A DNA stretch of 64,000 nucleotides from JBEHWX01 sp048498995 (GTDB taxonomy: Bacteria > Bacteroidota > Ignavibacteria > OLB7), in contig JBEHWX010000020.1 in the NCBI GenBank assembly GCA_048498995.1, positions 12,450 through 76,449 of the forward strand, written 5' to 3'. Of this stretch, positions 43,775 through 53,035 are shown piece by piece. Within the stretch, counting starts at the first letter, position 1, and each line of letters starts with the position of its first letter. The position numbers were made by a program, and so were the translations under genes. Under the pieces are notes generated by a model. That model saw only the letters and a program-made list of their open reading frames with translations. It had not been told where the DNA came from and made no database searches.

Positions 43775-45541
43775 TCAATTCTCTTCGACTGCTTCCTTGA
43801 GCGGGATGCCGTCGCACGCGCTCGGATACTCGATGCCGAGCAGAAGCGAGAGGGTGGGAGCGATGTCGGCGGGGGAGACCGGCGTGGTCCAGACGCCGTG
43901 GCGGATGCCGAAGCCGGCGATCAGCAGCGGCACGTGCGTGTCGTAGATGTAGGGCGTTCCGTGCGTGGTGCCGAAGCCGGTCGGCGCGTCGTCCGGAAAG
44001 TAGTTCGGCTCGGTCACCACCAGCACGTCGCCGGCGACCAGCGGATGAAACCCGTTGGCGATGTGGCGCGCGATGTCGTTCGGCGGGAGCATCCCCGCCA
44101 TGATCTGGCCACGCGTGTAGCAGGCGTAGATCCCCGGCACCTTCGTCACCGCGTCGGCCACCTTCTCCTCCACCTCCCGTCGCGATCCTCCCTTGCCGCC
44201 GCGGATTCCCTGCTCGATCACCGCGTCGCTCAGGTAGATGTAGGGCTCCACGTACGCCACGCTCCAGAGAGCACCCTTCGCGCCGCTCTTCTCCGATGCC
44301 TCCGGCTTGAGCCCGAGCGCCGCGCGCGCGGCCGAATCGATCCTCGACTCCACCACCCGTCCCGAGCGCACGCCGAGCGCTGCCGCCCCTTCCGGCACCG
44401 GCGCCACGCCATGATCGGCGGTGATCACCACCACCACGTTCGCGAGACCTCCGGGGATTGCGCCGTCGAGTCCGGTGAGGAAGCGGGAGAGCGCCGAGTC
44501 GGTCCGCACCGTCAGGTCGATCGCCTCCAGACTGTAGGGACCGAACGCGTGCCCGACGTAATCGTTGGTCGACAGGTTGATCGCCAGCAGATCCGGGATG
44601 CTGTCGGCGCCGAGCCCTTCGGCGGCCACGGCGCGCAGCGCGCTCCGCAGCACGAACTCGTTGGCATCCGGCGCGTAGGTGAAGGGCTGGTAGCGCCGTC
44701 TGGCGCCGGCCTCGATCCGGTGCGGGAACGCGCCGCCGACGCCGGGGACCGGCGCTCCCGGCGTCACGCTCAATGCCCGCGCGCGTCCCTCGGCCGAAAG
44801 GGAGAGCTCCCAGGTGGTGCCGATGGTCCGTTCCGGGATCTTCTCGTCGTTGAGCGCCTCCACCCACGCCGGCAGCTTGCCGTCGGGACAGTAGGCTGTG
44901 GAGCTGATCCAGCGTCCGCTGGCGTCGTCGAACCAGAGGCAGGCATCCTGCATGTGCCCTCCCATCAGAATCGCGGCGCGATCCTTCAGCGCCAGGGCCA
45001 CCACCTTGGCGCGGCGTCCGGTCGCCATCTTCAGCTCGTCGCCGACGGTGGTGGAGCGGAGGTTGAGCGGCCCGATGCCGCCGCTCTTCCCCGGTGCGCC
45101 GACGATCGGATGCGTCGAGTCCTGCACGCAGTAGACCTCGCGGCCGGTGGAGCGGTCGAGCCAGACGTTGGAGACGATGCCGGTCTTGTAGGGATACGCG
45201 CCGGTGAGGATCACCGAGTGTCCCGGTCCGGTGGAAAGTGGGATGTGGCCGTAGCGCGCGTCGAGGAAGGTGGAGCCGATCGCCGTCAGATACCGGAAGC
45301 CGCCGTAGGTGCGGTGGGAGGGCATCGGCCGCAGGAACAGATCGGAGAGACGGCGGAGATAATCGTCGCGGAACTGATCGATCGAGATCACCACGACCAG
45401 ACGCGGGCGATACTCGCCGAAGGCGGCCGCGGCCAGCAGCGACGGGGCGGCGGAGCTCTGCGCGCGGAGCGCTGCGGCGAGCGTCACCATCAGAAGGAGC
45501 GCGGCGGCGGCGGTCCGGCGCGACGTGCGGATGGAGGTCAT
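43775..45541 (-). CDS. Alkaline phosphatase superfamily protein (PafA-like)
   Basis: 588 residues from the ATG at 45541, starting MTSIRTSRRT with a Sec signal ending LRAQ. Metal and catalytic blocks: LVVVISIDQFRDDY, then STGPGHSVILTGAYP (nucleophile Thr/Ser near the GHS), AINLSTNDYVGHAFGP, VVITADHGVAP and GTTHGTPYIYDTHVPLLI. This is the order of PafA-type phosphatases and nucleotide pyrophosphatase/phosphodiesterase relatives, which hydrolyse phosphate esters in the periplasm. It converges with tolC; the 45542-45765 gap upstream of it is free of genes. Confidence 0.95.
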   Translation of the reverse strand: MTSIRTSRRTAAAALLLMVTLAAALRAQSSAAPSLLAAAAFGEYRPRLVVVISIDQFRDDYLRRLSDLFLRPMPSHRTYGGFRYLTAIGSTFLDARYGHIPLSTGPGHSVILTGAYPYKTGIVSNVWLDRSTGREVYCVQDSTHPIVGAPGKSGGIGPLNLRSTTVGDELKMATGRRAKVVALALKDRAAILMGGHMQDACLWFDDASGRWISSTAYCPDGKLPAWVEALNDEKIPERTIGTTWELSLSAEGRARALSVTPGAPVPGVGGAFPHRIEAGARRRYQPFTYAPDANEFVLRSALRAVAAEGLGADSIPDLLAINLSTNDYVGHAFGPYSLEAIDLTVRTDSALSRFLTGLDGAIPGGLANVVVVITADHGVAPVPEGAAALGVRSGRVVESRIDSAARAALGLKPEASEKSGAKGALWSVAYVEPYIYLSDAVIEQGIRGGKGGSRREVEEKVADAVTKVPGIYACYTRGQIMAGMLPPNDIARHIANGFHPLVAGDVLVVTEPNYFPDDAPTGFGTTHGTPYIYDTHVPLLIAGFGIRHGVWTTPVSPADIAPTLSLLLGIEYPSACDGIPLKEAVEEN

Positions 45542-45765
45542 GCGTGTTCGGGATTCGTGGATCGGGCGCGGAATGATCGCGCGCCGGCGACCGGCGCGAC
45601 CGCCGAAAATAGCGGTGCCGCGCGTGACGGCAATTTCAGCCCATGCCGTCGGAGCGCCCACGGAGCGGCCGCGCGTACATGGCGCTGGAGGTTTGAACCG
45701 GCACCGACGTAGATTGGCGCGGGAGTCGGTCACGGCTCGCCATGTTTCATGAACCGGAGAATATC

Positions 45766-46008
45766 ATGCAGTTCGAATCGACCTATCAATCCTGTCTCTA
45801 CCACGGCAGCTCGCTCGATATCAACGTGGAGCGTCTGCTCCAGCAGATCGAGATCTACCGGAACGTTGATCATCACCGCGACCTGCTCGACTCTCCGTTT
45901 CTGCTGGAGATCGACGAGGAGCTGATCGAGCTGAACGTGCGGGTCGAGCGGCTGATCCAGCGTCTGGATCCGAGCTTCACCGGCGAATATCTCGAGGGGG
46001 ATCGGTAG
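45766..46008 (+). CDS. Small protein of unknown function
   Basis: 80 residues from the ATG at 45766, preceded by GGAG; an in-frame ATG at 45742 (MFHEPENI) lacks one. It is strongly acidic, with LEIDEELIELNVRVERLIQRLDP forming an amphipathic helix, and no Cys pair or signal peptide. It lies 225 bases from the phosphatase start and 187 bases from the methyltransferase. A regulator or adaptor role is possible but not supported by a motif. Confidence 0.75.
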   Translation: MQFESTYQSCLYHGSSLDINVERLLQQIEIYRNVDHHRDLLDSPFLLEIDEELIELNVRVERLIQRLDPSFTGEYLEGDR

Positions 46009-46194
46009 CGGTCTCGGGCGCGGGAATCGGCGACGATCCGCGTGGATGCGGGCTTCGCGCGGCATGGCCGATGTTACCGATCGTTGACGCGCGTCGGGGG
46101 CGGGCTGGCATGGAATACGCGACGGCTGAAGGTGAAGGGATGCGATGAATGAGGCCGTGGTGATGTGAATTCCGTTAGCCGATGAGTTGAGACC

Positions 46195-46938
46195 ATGCCA
46201 CTGTTGCGATGGGTCGGGAGTGTCGTCGCCACGCTGTTCGCGACGTCGGGGATCCGACTGGACAAGCTCTACTTCCACCGTCTGGTGCCGATCGGCATCT
46301 GCCTGATTCTCTATCTGGTGATGATGCGCCATGCCACGGTGGACGTGGCGCTGGCCTTCTGGCTGCTGCAGTTCCTGCTCCGCTACACGTTGCTGTTCGG
46401 CAGCTTCGTGCGTAACGGATTCGCCGAGCGGCTCATCGTCGATCATGGCGAGGAGCATGGCTACGAGATCTACGAAACGATCACCGCGGTCCTCTTCTTC
46501 AACAGCGCCGCCGCCTTCGGCACGCTGGTGCACGCCACGGAGTGGACGCTCCTTCCCGGCTTCGAATGGCGCGGCCTGTTCGTCGCCGGCGGCATGGCGC
46601 TCTCGGCGGTCGGCTTCGTGGTCAACCTCTGGGGGACGCTCGTGATCGGCGTGGATGTCTACTACTACAAGGATCTCTTTCTCGGACGCTTCCTGGGGGA
46701 GTTCAAGCAGGAGGGGCCCTACAGGATCTTCAAGAACCCGATGTACGGCGTGGGACAGTGCGCGGCCTACGGCGCGGCGCTGATGAGCGGATCGCTCGCC
46801 GGCGTGCTGGCCACGATGCTGAATCAGGGGATGATGTATCTCTTCTACTTCTCCATCGAGAAGCCGCACATCATGAAGATGATCTCCCGAAGCCGCGCCC
46901 GCGCCTATCCCGAGCTCGGCGCCACAAGCTCTCCCTGA
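46195..46938 (+). CDS. Membrane methyltransferase-like protein (PEMT/ICMT type)
   Basis: 247 residues with about five to six hydrophobic segments, the first of them from residue 28. The C-terminal EGPYRIFKNPMYGVGQCAAYGAALM is the SAM-binding signature shared by bacterial phospholipid N-methyltransferases and isoprenylcysteine carboxyl methyltransferases (G-P-Y-x-x-x-R/K-N-P-x-Y). An acidic cluster (DHGEEHGYEIYE) precedes it. The likely substrate is a membrane lipid or prenylated compound; I cannot choose between them. Confidence 0.87.
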   Translation: MPLLRWVGSVVATLFATSGIRLDKLYFHRLVPIGICLILYLVMMRHATVDVALAFWLLQFLLRYTLLFGSFVRNGFAERLIVDHGEEHGYEIYETITAVLFFNSAAAFGTLVHATEWTLLPGFEWRGLFVAGGMALSAVGFVVNLWGTLVIGVDVYYYKDLFLGRFLGEFKQEGPYRIFKNPMYGVGQCAAYGAALMSGSLAGVLATMLNQGMMYLFYFSIEKPHIMKMISRSRARAYPELGATSSP

Positions 46939-47764
46939 ACTCGTGGCGTGCCTGCGTTTCCGCCATGGAGCGACCGTGCGCGATTCCCCCCTTCGCGATT
47001 CCCCCCTTCGCGATTCCCGCCATGTGGCAACAAGCTCATGAATGATGCAGATTCTGGTACGGATGCGCGAAATCCGCGTGGAATCGGCGTTATGGTCTCT
47101 CGAAGAACGCCATTTCGGGGATCCATTCCTGCCATCGCGGCTCCGATTGTACGGACATGGCGGAGAATGGGCCGAAAGTGCATTACCGGGTACTGTGGCT
47201 CGGGGTCTCGATGGGCTAGTTTTGTACCTGTCGATGGCGCTGGACTTCTCCTTCGAATGCATCTCCGACCGGCCATGTGAGATACGTTCGACGATCCGTC
47301 CACCACACGCGAATCGCGGCGGCACGCGGCAACGCTGCCCCGGAGAAAGCCTCGACAGAACAAACCGTACACACGTACGGCAGGGACCTGGAAGAACGCC
47401 TGCGGATGGGAAGAGATTCTACACCGCATACCTGTCCGCGGGCGCACTTCCACTGGACATGCCCAAGATCCGGGGGGACCGTTGGGCATGTCCGTGTTTT
47501 TGCGCCCGAGCCATCACCGCCTCGCCTCCTGACCGCGCCGATTCCCGCCATCCCGTTTCCGCCATCCCGTTTCCGCCATCCCGCATCGCTTCCACATCGC
47601 GACGTCATGCCTATCGGTTCGCCGCTGTCGGTTCGCCGCTCACGCGCGGGCTTGTCGGACACGCGGACGATCGCTAACGTTGCCGGCCGCGCCGATCGTA
47701 TGCTCCGGGAGATCGCGCGCGGATCATGTTGCCCCGCCCGGACCGCCAATCCGCTCCATCGTCG
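46939..47764. other. Gene-poor region with short tandem repeats and lower GC
   Basis: 826 bases without a convincing gene. A 15-bp unit CGCGATTCCCCCCTT occurs twice at 46979-47008 with a partial third, and a 14-bp unit GCCATCCCGTTTCC occurs twice at 47547-47574 with partial copies. The 47030-47450 stretch looks lower in GC than its surroundings. Its open frames on both strands lack ribosome sites. It may be an eroded gene or an inserted fragment, and must hold the promoter of the YD-type operon. Confidence 0.6.
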
Positions 47765-48703
47765 ATGAAATCACTCCCGCTCGCGGCCGCGCTTCTGGCG
47801 GCATTCTCCGCGATCTCCTGTGGCTCACGGACCGAATATCCCCCGGGTGGCTCCCGCGCCGAGACTCCCGACTGGTCGTACTCGCCGCGTCTCGATCAGT
47901 CGCCGTTTCCCGAGGCGTGGCGGTGGCGCGAGCTTCATGGAGACATTGCGCAGGTCGAGCGCGTGGCGCTTTCGAGTAAACATGATGTCGATGGCAGGCA
48001 GGACACGCTGGACCATGAAGTCTACACCTTCGATGATGCCGGCCGCGCCGTCGAATTCGTCAAGCTGCTGGGTGCCGACACCCCCGTGAATGAGCCGACG
48101 GTGGCGCGGTACACCTATGATAGCGCCGGCCGTCTCGCCAAGACCGTGGGGTTCGCGCTCACGCGCCGGCGGGCGTCCTCGGGTGAGGTGACCGACACTT
48201 CGCTGGTCGATTCGGTCGATTACAGATACGATTTCGATCGACGTGGGCGGTTGATCCGGGGAGTTGGGATCATGGACCGGGGAACGCCCTTCAGTCGCGC
48301 CTCCTATGCCTACGACAGTGTCGGCCGGATCGTCTCGTTCGTCTATGACTCCGGAGAGGGACGGAGCGAGCAGATCACCTGCACGCGGCGCGCCGACGAT
48401 ACCATGACGCTGACCAGTATGACGACCATGGCTGGGAAACCTCCCCGTCGATCCTGGGTCATAACGGTTGCTCCCGACGGGCGACCTGTGCGGCGCGAGG
48501 TGTATCACCCCGGGTCGGGGGCGTTGCTCACCGAGTTCTACACCGACGGTCGGCTTACCTCCTATACCACGGCGCGGGGGAAGGGACGGGAGATGATCGA
48601 GCATACCTACACCTACGATCTCGACAGTCGTGGCAACTGGGTCACCAGATATAACGACGTGAAGGACCCCGTGGAGCGGCGAACGATCACCTACAACTAC
48701 TGA
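47765..48703 (+). CDS. Exported YD-type lipoprotein (operon gene 1)
   Basis: 312 residues from the ATG at 47765. The signal has a lipobox-like AFSAISC, followed by a disordered stretch. The mature start SPFPEAWRWRELHGDIAQVERV is shared with operon genes 2 and 3. YDSAGRL, YDFDRRGRL and YDSVGRI are RHS/YD-like beta-hairpin repeats, and the end is YDLDSRGNWVTR-x7-ERRTITYNY. Such proteins are common unknowns in Bacteroidota. The stop overlaps the next start by one base (TGATG at 48701-48705), implying coupled translation. Confidence 0.88.
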   Translation: MKSLPLAAALLAAFSAISCGSRTEYPPGGSRAETPDWSYSPRLDQSPFPEAWRWRELHGDIAQVERVALSSKHDVDGRQDTLDHEVYTFDDAGRAVEFVKLLGADTPVNEPTVARYTYDSAGRLAKTVGFALTRRRASSGEVTDTSLVDSVDYRYDFDRRGRLIRGVGIMDRGTPFSRASYAYDSVGRIVSFVYDSGEGRSEQITCTRRADDTMTLTSMTTMAGKPPRRSWVITVAPDGRPVRREVYHPGSGALLTEFYTDGRLTSYTTARGKGREMIEHTYTYDLDSRGNWVTRYNDVKDPVERRTITYNY

Positions 48704-49638
48704 TGATGAGCGCGCTGTATCTCCCCATGCTGCTGCTCGTGGCGATCGCGCCGCCGGCCAAGGCACAGCCACCGGCGCCACGGACCGATGCGCGCGGCTC
48801 GTTTCCCGATTCGTTCCTGCAGGAGTCGCCGATCCCGGAAGCATGGCGGTGGCGGGAGCTGCGCGGGAACGTGCGGCGCGTCGATCGCCTGGCCATCCCG
48901 GTCGTGCCTGGGGAAGTCGCCATCCAGCCGAGGATCGAGGAGCGGGAGGTGGAGCTGTATGATACCCTGGGGCATCTGCTGGAGAGCGAGAGCGTGCGCG
49001 GCGGAGCCGGGGAGCGATCCACGACGCTGATCCGCCACACCTACGATCGTGCCGGAAGGCTCGTCGGCATGCAGGTGTTCCTCCTCCGGAGCATCCCGAG
49101 GATCCGAAGCATCCAGGTCGATCCAGGATGGAAGACCGACACGTCGATGCTCGCGCCGATCACCGTGAGCCATGGCTTCGACAGTCGAGGGCGCCTCATC
49201 ACGTGGACCAGCCGCTCCGACGAGGAGGGAATTCTCGAGCGTGCCAGCTTCACGTACGACAGGCGTGGTCGTCTCGTCTCGCGAACCAGGGTCGCCGGCG
49301 ACGGCTGGACCGAGCGGATCGTCTGCGCGCGTGGTCGCGGCGATACCATGACGATCACAACCACGCATGCCGCTCCGCGCGCGCGGCCATCGGTGGCGTC
49401 GGTCATCACCGTTGCCCCGGACGGCACGCCGGCGCGGCGCGTGCTGTACGATGGGTCAGGGAGCGCCGTGCTCACCGAGTACTACACGGATGGCCGCGTC
49501 ACCTCCACGCTCAGGATGCTCGGGCGAAGAGCGGCGCGGACCGAGTACACCTACGATCTCGACGGCCACGGCAACTGGATCCGCAAGTCGAGAAAGGGGG
49601 GCCCGGTGCTGGAGCAACGTACGATCACGTATTACTGA
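48703..49638 (+). CDS. Exported YD-type protein (operon gene 2)
   Basis: 311 residues. A Sec signal (MLLLVAIAPPAKAQ) precedes SPIPEAWRWRELRGNVRRVDRLA, then YDTLGHLLE, YDRAGRL and YDRRGRL repeats, a late CARGRGDTMTI with a single Cys, ITVAPDGTPARR, and YDLDGHGNWIRKSRKGG-x-EQRTITYY. The latter parts are nearly identical to gene 3, suggesting recent duplication. The Cys in I(V/T)CARG is shared with genes 1 and 3. Overlaps its neighbours by one base on both sides. Confidence 0.88.
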   Translation: MMSALYLPMLLLVAIAPPAKAQPPAPRTDARGSFPDSFLQESPIPEAWRWRELRGNVRRVDRLAIPVVPGEVAIQPRIEEREVELYDTLGHLLESESVRGGAGERSTTLIRHTYDRAGRLVGMQVFLLRSIPRIRSIQVDPGWKTDTSMLAPITVSHGFDSRGRLITWTSRSDEEGILERASFTYDRRGRLVSRTRVAGDGWTERIVCARGRGDTMTITTTHAAPRARPSVASVITVAPDGTPARRVLYDGSGSAVLTEYYTDGRVTSTLRMLGRRAARTEYTYDLDGHGNWIRKSRKGGPVLEQRTITYY

Positions 49639-50567
49639 TGACGATGAGAGCACGACACATTCCGGCGATGCTACTGCTGCTCGTGGCGGCTATCTGCGTT
49701 CCGGCGCCCGCGCAATCCCCAACTAAAGGGAGCGGCGCGTCCAACGCATTGTTCGAAGCATTTCTTCCGGCCTCGCCGATCCCCGAGGCGTGGAGCTGGC
49801 GGGAGTTGCGCGGCAATGTGCATCGCGTGGAGCGCGTGTCCGTGCCGGCCATTTCTGGGGAAGTGGCGCGACAGTTCGAAGCTGAAACAGAGATCATCGT
49901 GTACGACAGACAGGGAAAGCTCCTGGAGACCGAACACACCGTCGGTGGCGGGAAGGGCAATAGAATGATTGTTCGCCGTGCCTATGACCACTCCGGAAAG
50001 ATTTCGTCGATCCGCATGTTCCGGCTCTGGATCAAACCGATGTCACGAAGCGCGAAGCTCGATACGTTACCAATCGACGTGACCACATATACCCATGATA
50101 TGGACGCCCACGGTCATGTGACCGGTCGAACGGGACGCTCCTCGATGAAAGGAGGCAACATTCTCGAACGCACCACCTTTACATACGATCACAGTGGGCA
50201 CGTCATCGCAAGCACCAGTGACTTCAGAGGGGAATGGGTGGAACGGATTACCTGCAATCGTCGTGGGGACGATTCCATGGAAGTTGCTGTTTCTCGCACG
50301 TTGCCTGACGGAAGGACCGTTCCGGTCTGGAGCCTTGTTGTGGCGCCGGATGGTCAGCCGGCACGTCGGGTCGCCTACCTCTCGAGCGGTGCCGTCTCGT
50401 TTACCGAATTCTATACGGATGGTCGTGTTACCTCCATGGAGTGGATTCTCCAAGGGAAGCCGGCGCGGACCGAGTATACCTACGATCTCGACGGCCACGG
50501 CAACTGGATCCGCAAGTCGAGGAAGGGAGGAGCGGTGGTGGAACAACGGACGATCACGTACTACTGA
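49638..50567 (+). CDS. Exported YD-type protein (operon gene 3)
   Basis: 309 residues from the ATG at 49638 (TGATG junction with gene 2). The signal MLLLLVAAICVPAPAQ is followed by SPIPEAWSWRELRGNVHRVERVS, YDRQGKLLE, YDHSGKI and YDHSGHV repeats, ITCNRRGDDSM, LVVAPDGQPARR, FYTDGRVTSM, and the YDLDGHGNWIRKSRKGG...EQRTITYY ending. The last 40 residues are almost the same as gene 2, so gene conversion or a recent copy is likely. It ends 14 bases before gene 4. Confidence 0.88.
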   Translation: MTMRARHIPAMLLLLVAAICVPAPAQSPTKGSGASNALFEAFLPASPIPEAWSWRELRGNVHRVERVSVPAISGEVARQFEAETEIIVYDRQGKLLETEHTVGGGKGNRMIVRRAYDHSGKISSIRMFRLWIKPMSRSAKLDTLPIDVTTYTHDMDAHGHVTGRTGRSSMKGGNILERTTFTYDHSGHVIASTSDFRGEWVERITCNRRGDDSMEVAVSRTLPDGRTVPVWSLVVAPDGQPARRVAYLSSGAVSFTEFYTDGRVTSMEWILQGKPARTEYTYDLDGHGNWIRKSRKGGAVVEQRTITYY

Positions 50568-50581
50568 CGGAGTCTCGGCCG

Positions 50582-51250
50582 ATGCGAGCGAATCGATGGA
50601 TCATGACGGTACGGCGCTCGGGCGCGCTCCGCGCGCGGCTTCTCCGCGTGATGGCCGCCATGATCTGCGCGAGCGTCGTCATGGCCACGACATCGAACGG
50701 CACCGAGCCCGAGTATCGTACGCGCGAGGACTATGGACTTGTGGGCATCGTGCGATCGATCACGATCCGCAAGCACGTCGAGCTCGGCGACGGCACGTCG
50801 GTGCCGTGCTATGACTCCACCATGATCACGTTCGATGTGCGGGGACGCCGGGTCTCCGAAGTCTTCACCACAAGCCGACTGTTCCGCGGTTACTCCTGGG
50901 GGACGTTCTGGGAGTTCGACGATGCCGTCGGATGTGTCGACATACGATATGTTATCCACGGGCCACGAGCGGAGCGCGATGGCGTCTTGCGGTACGATTC
51001 CGTTATTGCCGCGAAGGTAGAGACACACCGGTATCCGCCGATCAGCAATGGGGATCCGAGGATATTCGGCGAGATAACCTGGGGACGTCGGTATCCCGCC
51101 GAGTGGACGGGGGATAGCGCTGGGAACTGGATTCGCTGTCGACGCATGACGCGGGAGCGGACGGGAACGATGCCGGCGATGTTCAACGTGATCGAGCGGC
51201 GGATCGTCTACGGATCGGGTCGAACGGATTCCCCCTCGTTGCATCGATGA
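50582..51250 (+). CDS. Exported YD-type protein, short form (operon gene 4)
   Basis: 222 residues from the ATG at 50582. An Ala/Met-rich signal region (LLRVMAAMICASVVMATTSNG) precedes EYRTREDYGLVGIVRSITIRKHVELGDGTS, then STMITFDVRGRRVSEV. The end NWIRCRRM-x9-MFNVIERRIVYGSG replaces the longer YD-repeat part of genes 1-3. It is most like gene 5, with which it shares DY-x-VG-x-VR and the IERRIVYG end. The stop overlaps gene 5 (ATGA). Confidence 0.85.
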   Translation: MRANRWIMTVRRSGALRARLLRVMAAMICASVVMATTSNGTEPEYRTREDYGLVGIVRSITIRKHVELGDGTSVPCYDSTMITFDVRGRRVSEVFTTSRLFRGYSWGTFWEFDDAVGCVDIRYVIHGPRAERDGVLRYDSVIAAKVETHRYPPISNGDPRIFGEITWGRRYPAEWTGDSAGNWIRCRRMTRERTGTMPAMFNVIERRIVYGSGRTDSPSLHR

Positions 51251-51909
51251 GTATGATGACGAAGCCCAAATCGTTGAACAGGCATGTGGCCGGAGCGCGT
51301 TGCATCGCGAGCGTTGCGCTGCTACTGCTGCTCCCAGCCCTCCCCACGTCGTCCGCGCCGCTCGATGACGTATTCCCCACGCGGTCCGATTACGATGTGG
51401 TGGGAGATGTGCGGACGCTGACGATCTGGAGTCACCTCGAGAGCGCGGATGGCACCGCGGGCCCCAGCGGCGACTCCACCATCATCACGTTCGATGCCGT
51501 CGGACGTCGCGTCTCGGAGGTGATCGTGACGAGGCAGCCAATCGACCATCCTTCGCAGGCAACATATTGGACGTACGATCTGGAGGCGCATGGCGTGGAG
51601 GCGCATGGCGTGGAGGTGCGGCACGTCACCTTCGGGCCTCGCATGTCGCCGGACGGCATCACCAGATACGATTCGGTTCGATCCGAAGAGGTGAAGACGC
51701 TCCCCTATCCGCCGCCGGTACGTCGGGGCGATCCCCCGCTCGAAATGATGCCGATCATGGGCGATTGTCCGGAGCATCTGACCGAGCGGACGCTCGATAG
51801 TCTCGGGAACTGGACCCGTCTGGCATGCAGGGATCAGAATGCGCAGGCGGGATCGTCGGCGATGTTCGTGGTCATCGAGCGGCGGATCGTCTATGGAGGA
51901 AGCCGATGA
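51247..51909 (+). CDS. Exported YD-type protein, short form (operon gene 5)
   Basis: 220 residues, with its start overlapping the gene 4 stop (ATGA at 51247-51250). The signal LLLLLPALPTSSAP precedes DVFPTRSDYDVVGDVRTLTI and STIITFDAVGRRVSEV, as in gene 4. An internal 15-bp direct repeat encodes EAHGVEAHGVEV. The C-terminus is NWTRLACRD-x9-MFVVIERRIVYGGSR. The pair of genes 4 and 5 is an obvious local duplication. Overlaps gene 6 by ATGA (51906-51909). Confidence 0.85.
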   Translation: MSMMTKPKSLNRHVAGARCIASVALLLLLPALPTSSAPLDDVFPTRSDYDVVGDVRTLTIWSHLESADGTAGPSGDSTIITFDAVGRRVSEVIVTRQPIDHPSQATYWTYDLEAHGVEAHGVEVRHVTFGPRMSPDGITRYDSVRSEEVKTLPYPPPVRRGDPPLEMMPIMGDCPEHLTERTLDSLGNWTRLACRDQNAQAGSSAMFVVIERRIVYGGSR

Positions 51910-52913
51910 GGGATCGCGCCGAGGCAGTTCCGGCTATACGTTCGTCCACCTGCTCCTCTCGCATGCTCAAGGCTTCCCTCGGCATATCGCTCGTTGTGCT
52001 CGCCTTGCTCTGCTGCCGGCTTCCGCTGGCGGCGCAGCGGTTCGAGCCCGGCACCTGGCGTGGCGACACGCTCGCCGGCCGGGTCCGTTCGGTGACGACG
52101 GTGGCCCACGAGCAGGAAATCGCGCTCGATCAAAGCGCCGGCCTCGATACGCCCTGGCTCGTCGAGCGGCGCCGGTACGATTCGCTGGGGCGATGCATGG
52201 AGGTGCTGCGGCAGCATCCGGGGCTCGATCCGGAGCGACGCGGCGAGGCGGAACTGAAGACGATCACTCACGAGGGCGATCGGCGTCGCGAGCGGAGCTG
52301 GCTGGTGAAGGGACGCCTCGACACGAACGCGCGCTGGGTGATGATCGACACGCTTTCCGGACCGATCGATACCGTCGTCATCGACAGCATGGGTGATGGC
52401 GGCGAGCTGGCCTCGCGCACCTGGATGCCGGCCGACGGGAAAGGGGAGGGGATCCGCGAGCTGTTCACGCGGGAGGACGCACGGGGCCGCGCTCGGATGG
52501 AGCGATATGTCGACGGCGAGCTGCGGAGCGAGGAACGGCTCTCACGGTCCGACACCGAGCTGATCAGATCGACCTATATCTACAACGAGGATCCTCCTCC
52601 CTACAAGATCGCCGGCACGGATCCGAACCCCAGGCTGTCGCGGGTCGATCGGTTCGATGTCGATACGCTTCAGGTCGAGGCCATCGTGTATGGGCGGGGA
52701 GATGTCGGGCCGGTCTGCTTCGACAGCTACGAGCGGGGGCTGATGACGCGCCGGCATTTCTGGATCAATGGCATTCCGGATGAGCCGGTAATGGTCTACA
52801 CCATGGACGAGCAAGGGAACTGGGCGCGGAGGAGCACTGAGCAGCCGCTTCTCGGAACCGCCGAACGGCCCCACGTCATCCGCATCGAGACCCGCACGAT
52901 CGAGTACTGGTAG
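51906..52913 (+). CDS. Exported YD-type protein (operon gene 6)
   Basis: 335 residues from the ATG at 51906, chosen for the ATGA overlap; the signal peptide (LVVLALLCCRLPLAAQ) starts at a later in-frame ATG (51963), which would also work. The mature protein begins RFEPGTWRGDTLAGRVRSVTTVAHE, then YDSLGRCMEVL and a different middle (TLSGPIDTVVIDSMGDGGEL), ending YTMDEQGNWARR-x11-IRIETRTIEYW. The GNW and ETRTIEYW elements match the other five, making it the most divergent member of the operon. Confidence 0.85.
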   Translation: MRDRAEAVPAIRSSTCSSRMLKASLGISLVVLALLCCRLPLAAQRFEPGTWRGDTLAGRVRSVTTVAHEQEIALDQSAGLDTPWLVERRRYDSLGRCMEVLRQHPGLDPERRGEAELKTITHEGDRRRERSWLVKGRLDTNARWVMIDTLSGPIDTVVIDSMGDGGELASRTWMPADGKGEGIRELFTREDARGRARMERYVDGELRSEERLSRSDTELIRSTYIYNEDPPPYKIAGTDPNPRLSRVDRFDVDTLQVEAIVYGRGDVGPVCFDSYERGLMTRRHFWINGIPDEPVMVYTMDEQGNWARRSTEQPLLGTAERPHVIRIETRTIEYW

Positions 52914-53035
52914 CGGCCGTCGCGAGATCTCGGGAGTTCGCTGTCCGGTTGTCCGATCATATCTGAGCATTCTGTCGCGCAACGGACGCGCGGGCTGAGG
53001 ACACGGGCCATGGCCGCGTCGCTCGCGCAACCAAG

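Noticed and set aside
46939..47764. Open frames on both strands upstream of the YD operon
   Set aside because: No ribosome sites, no motifs, repeats inside the frames; not supportable as genes.
47765..52913. YD-repeat proteins as RHS/polymorphic toxins
   Set aside because: They are only 220-335 residues, have few repeats, no toxin C-terminus and no immunity genes; only the repeat style is similar.
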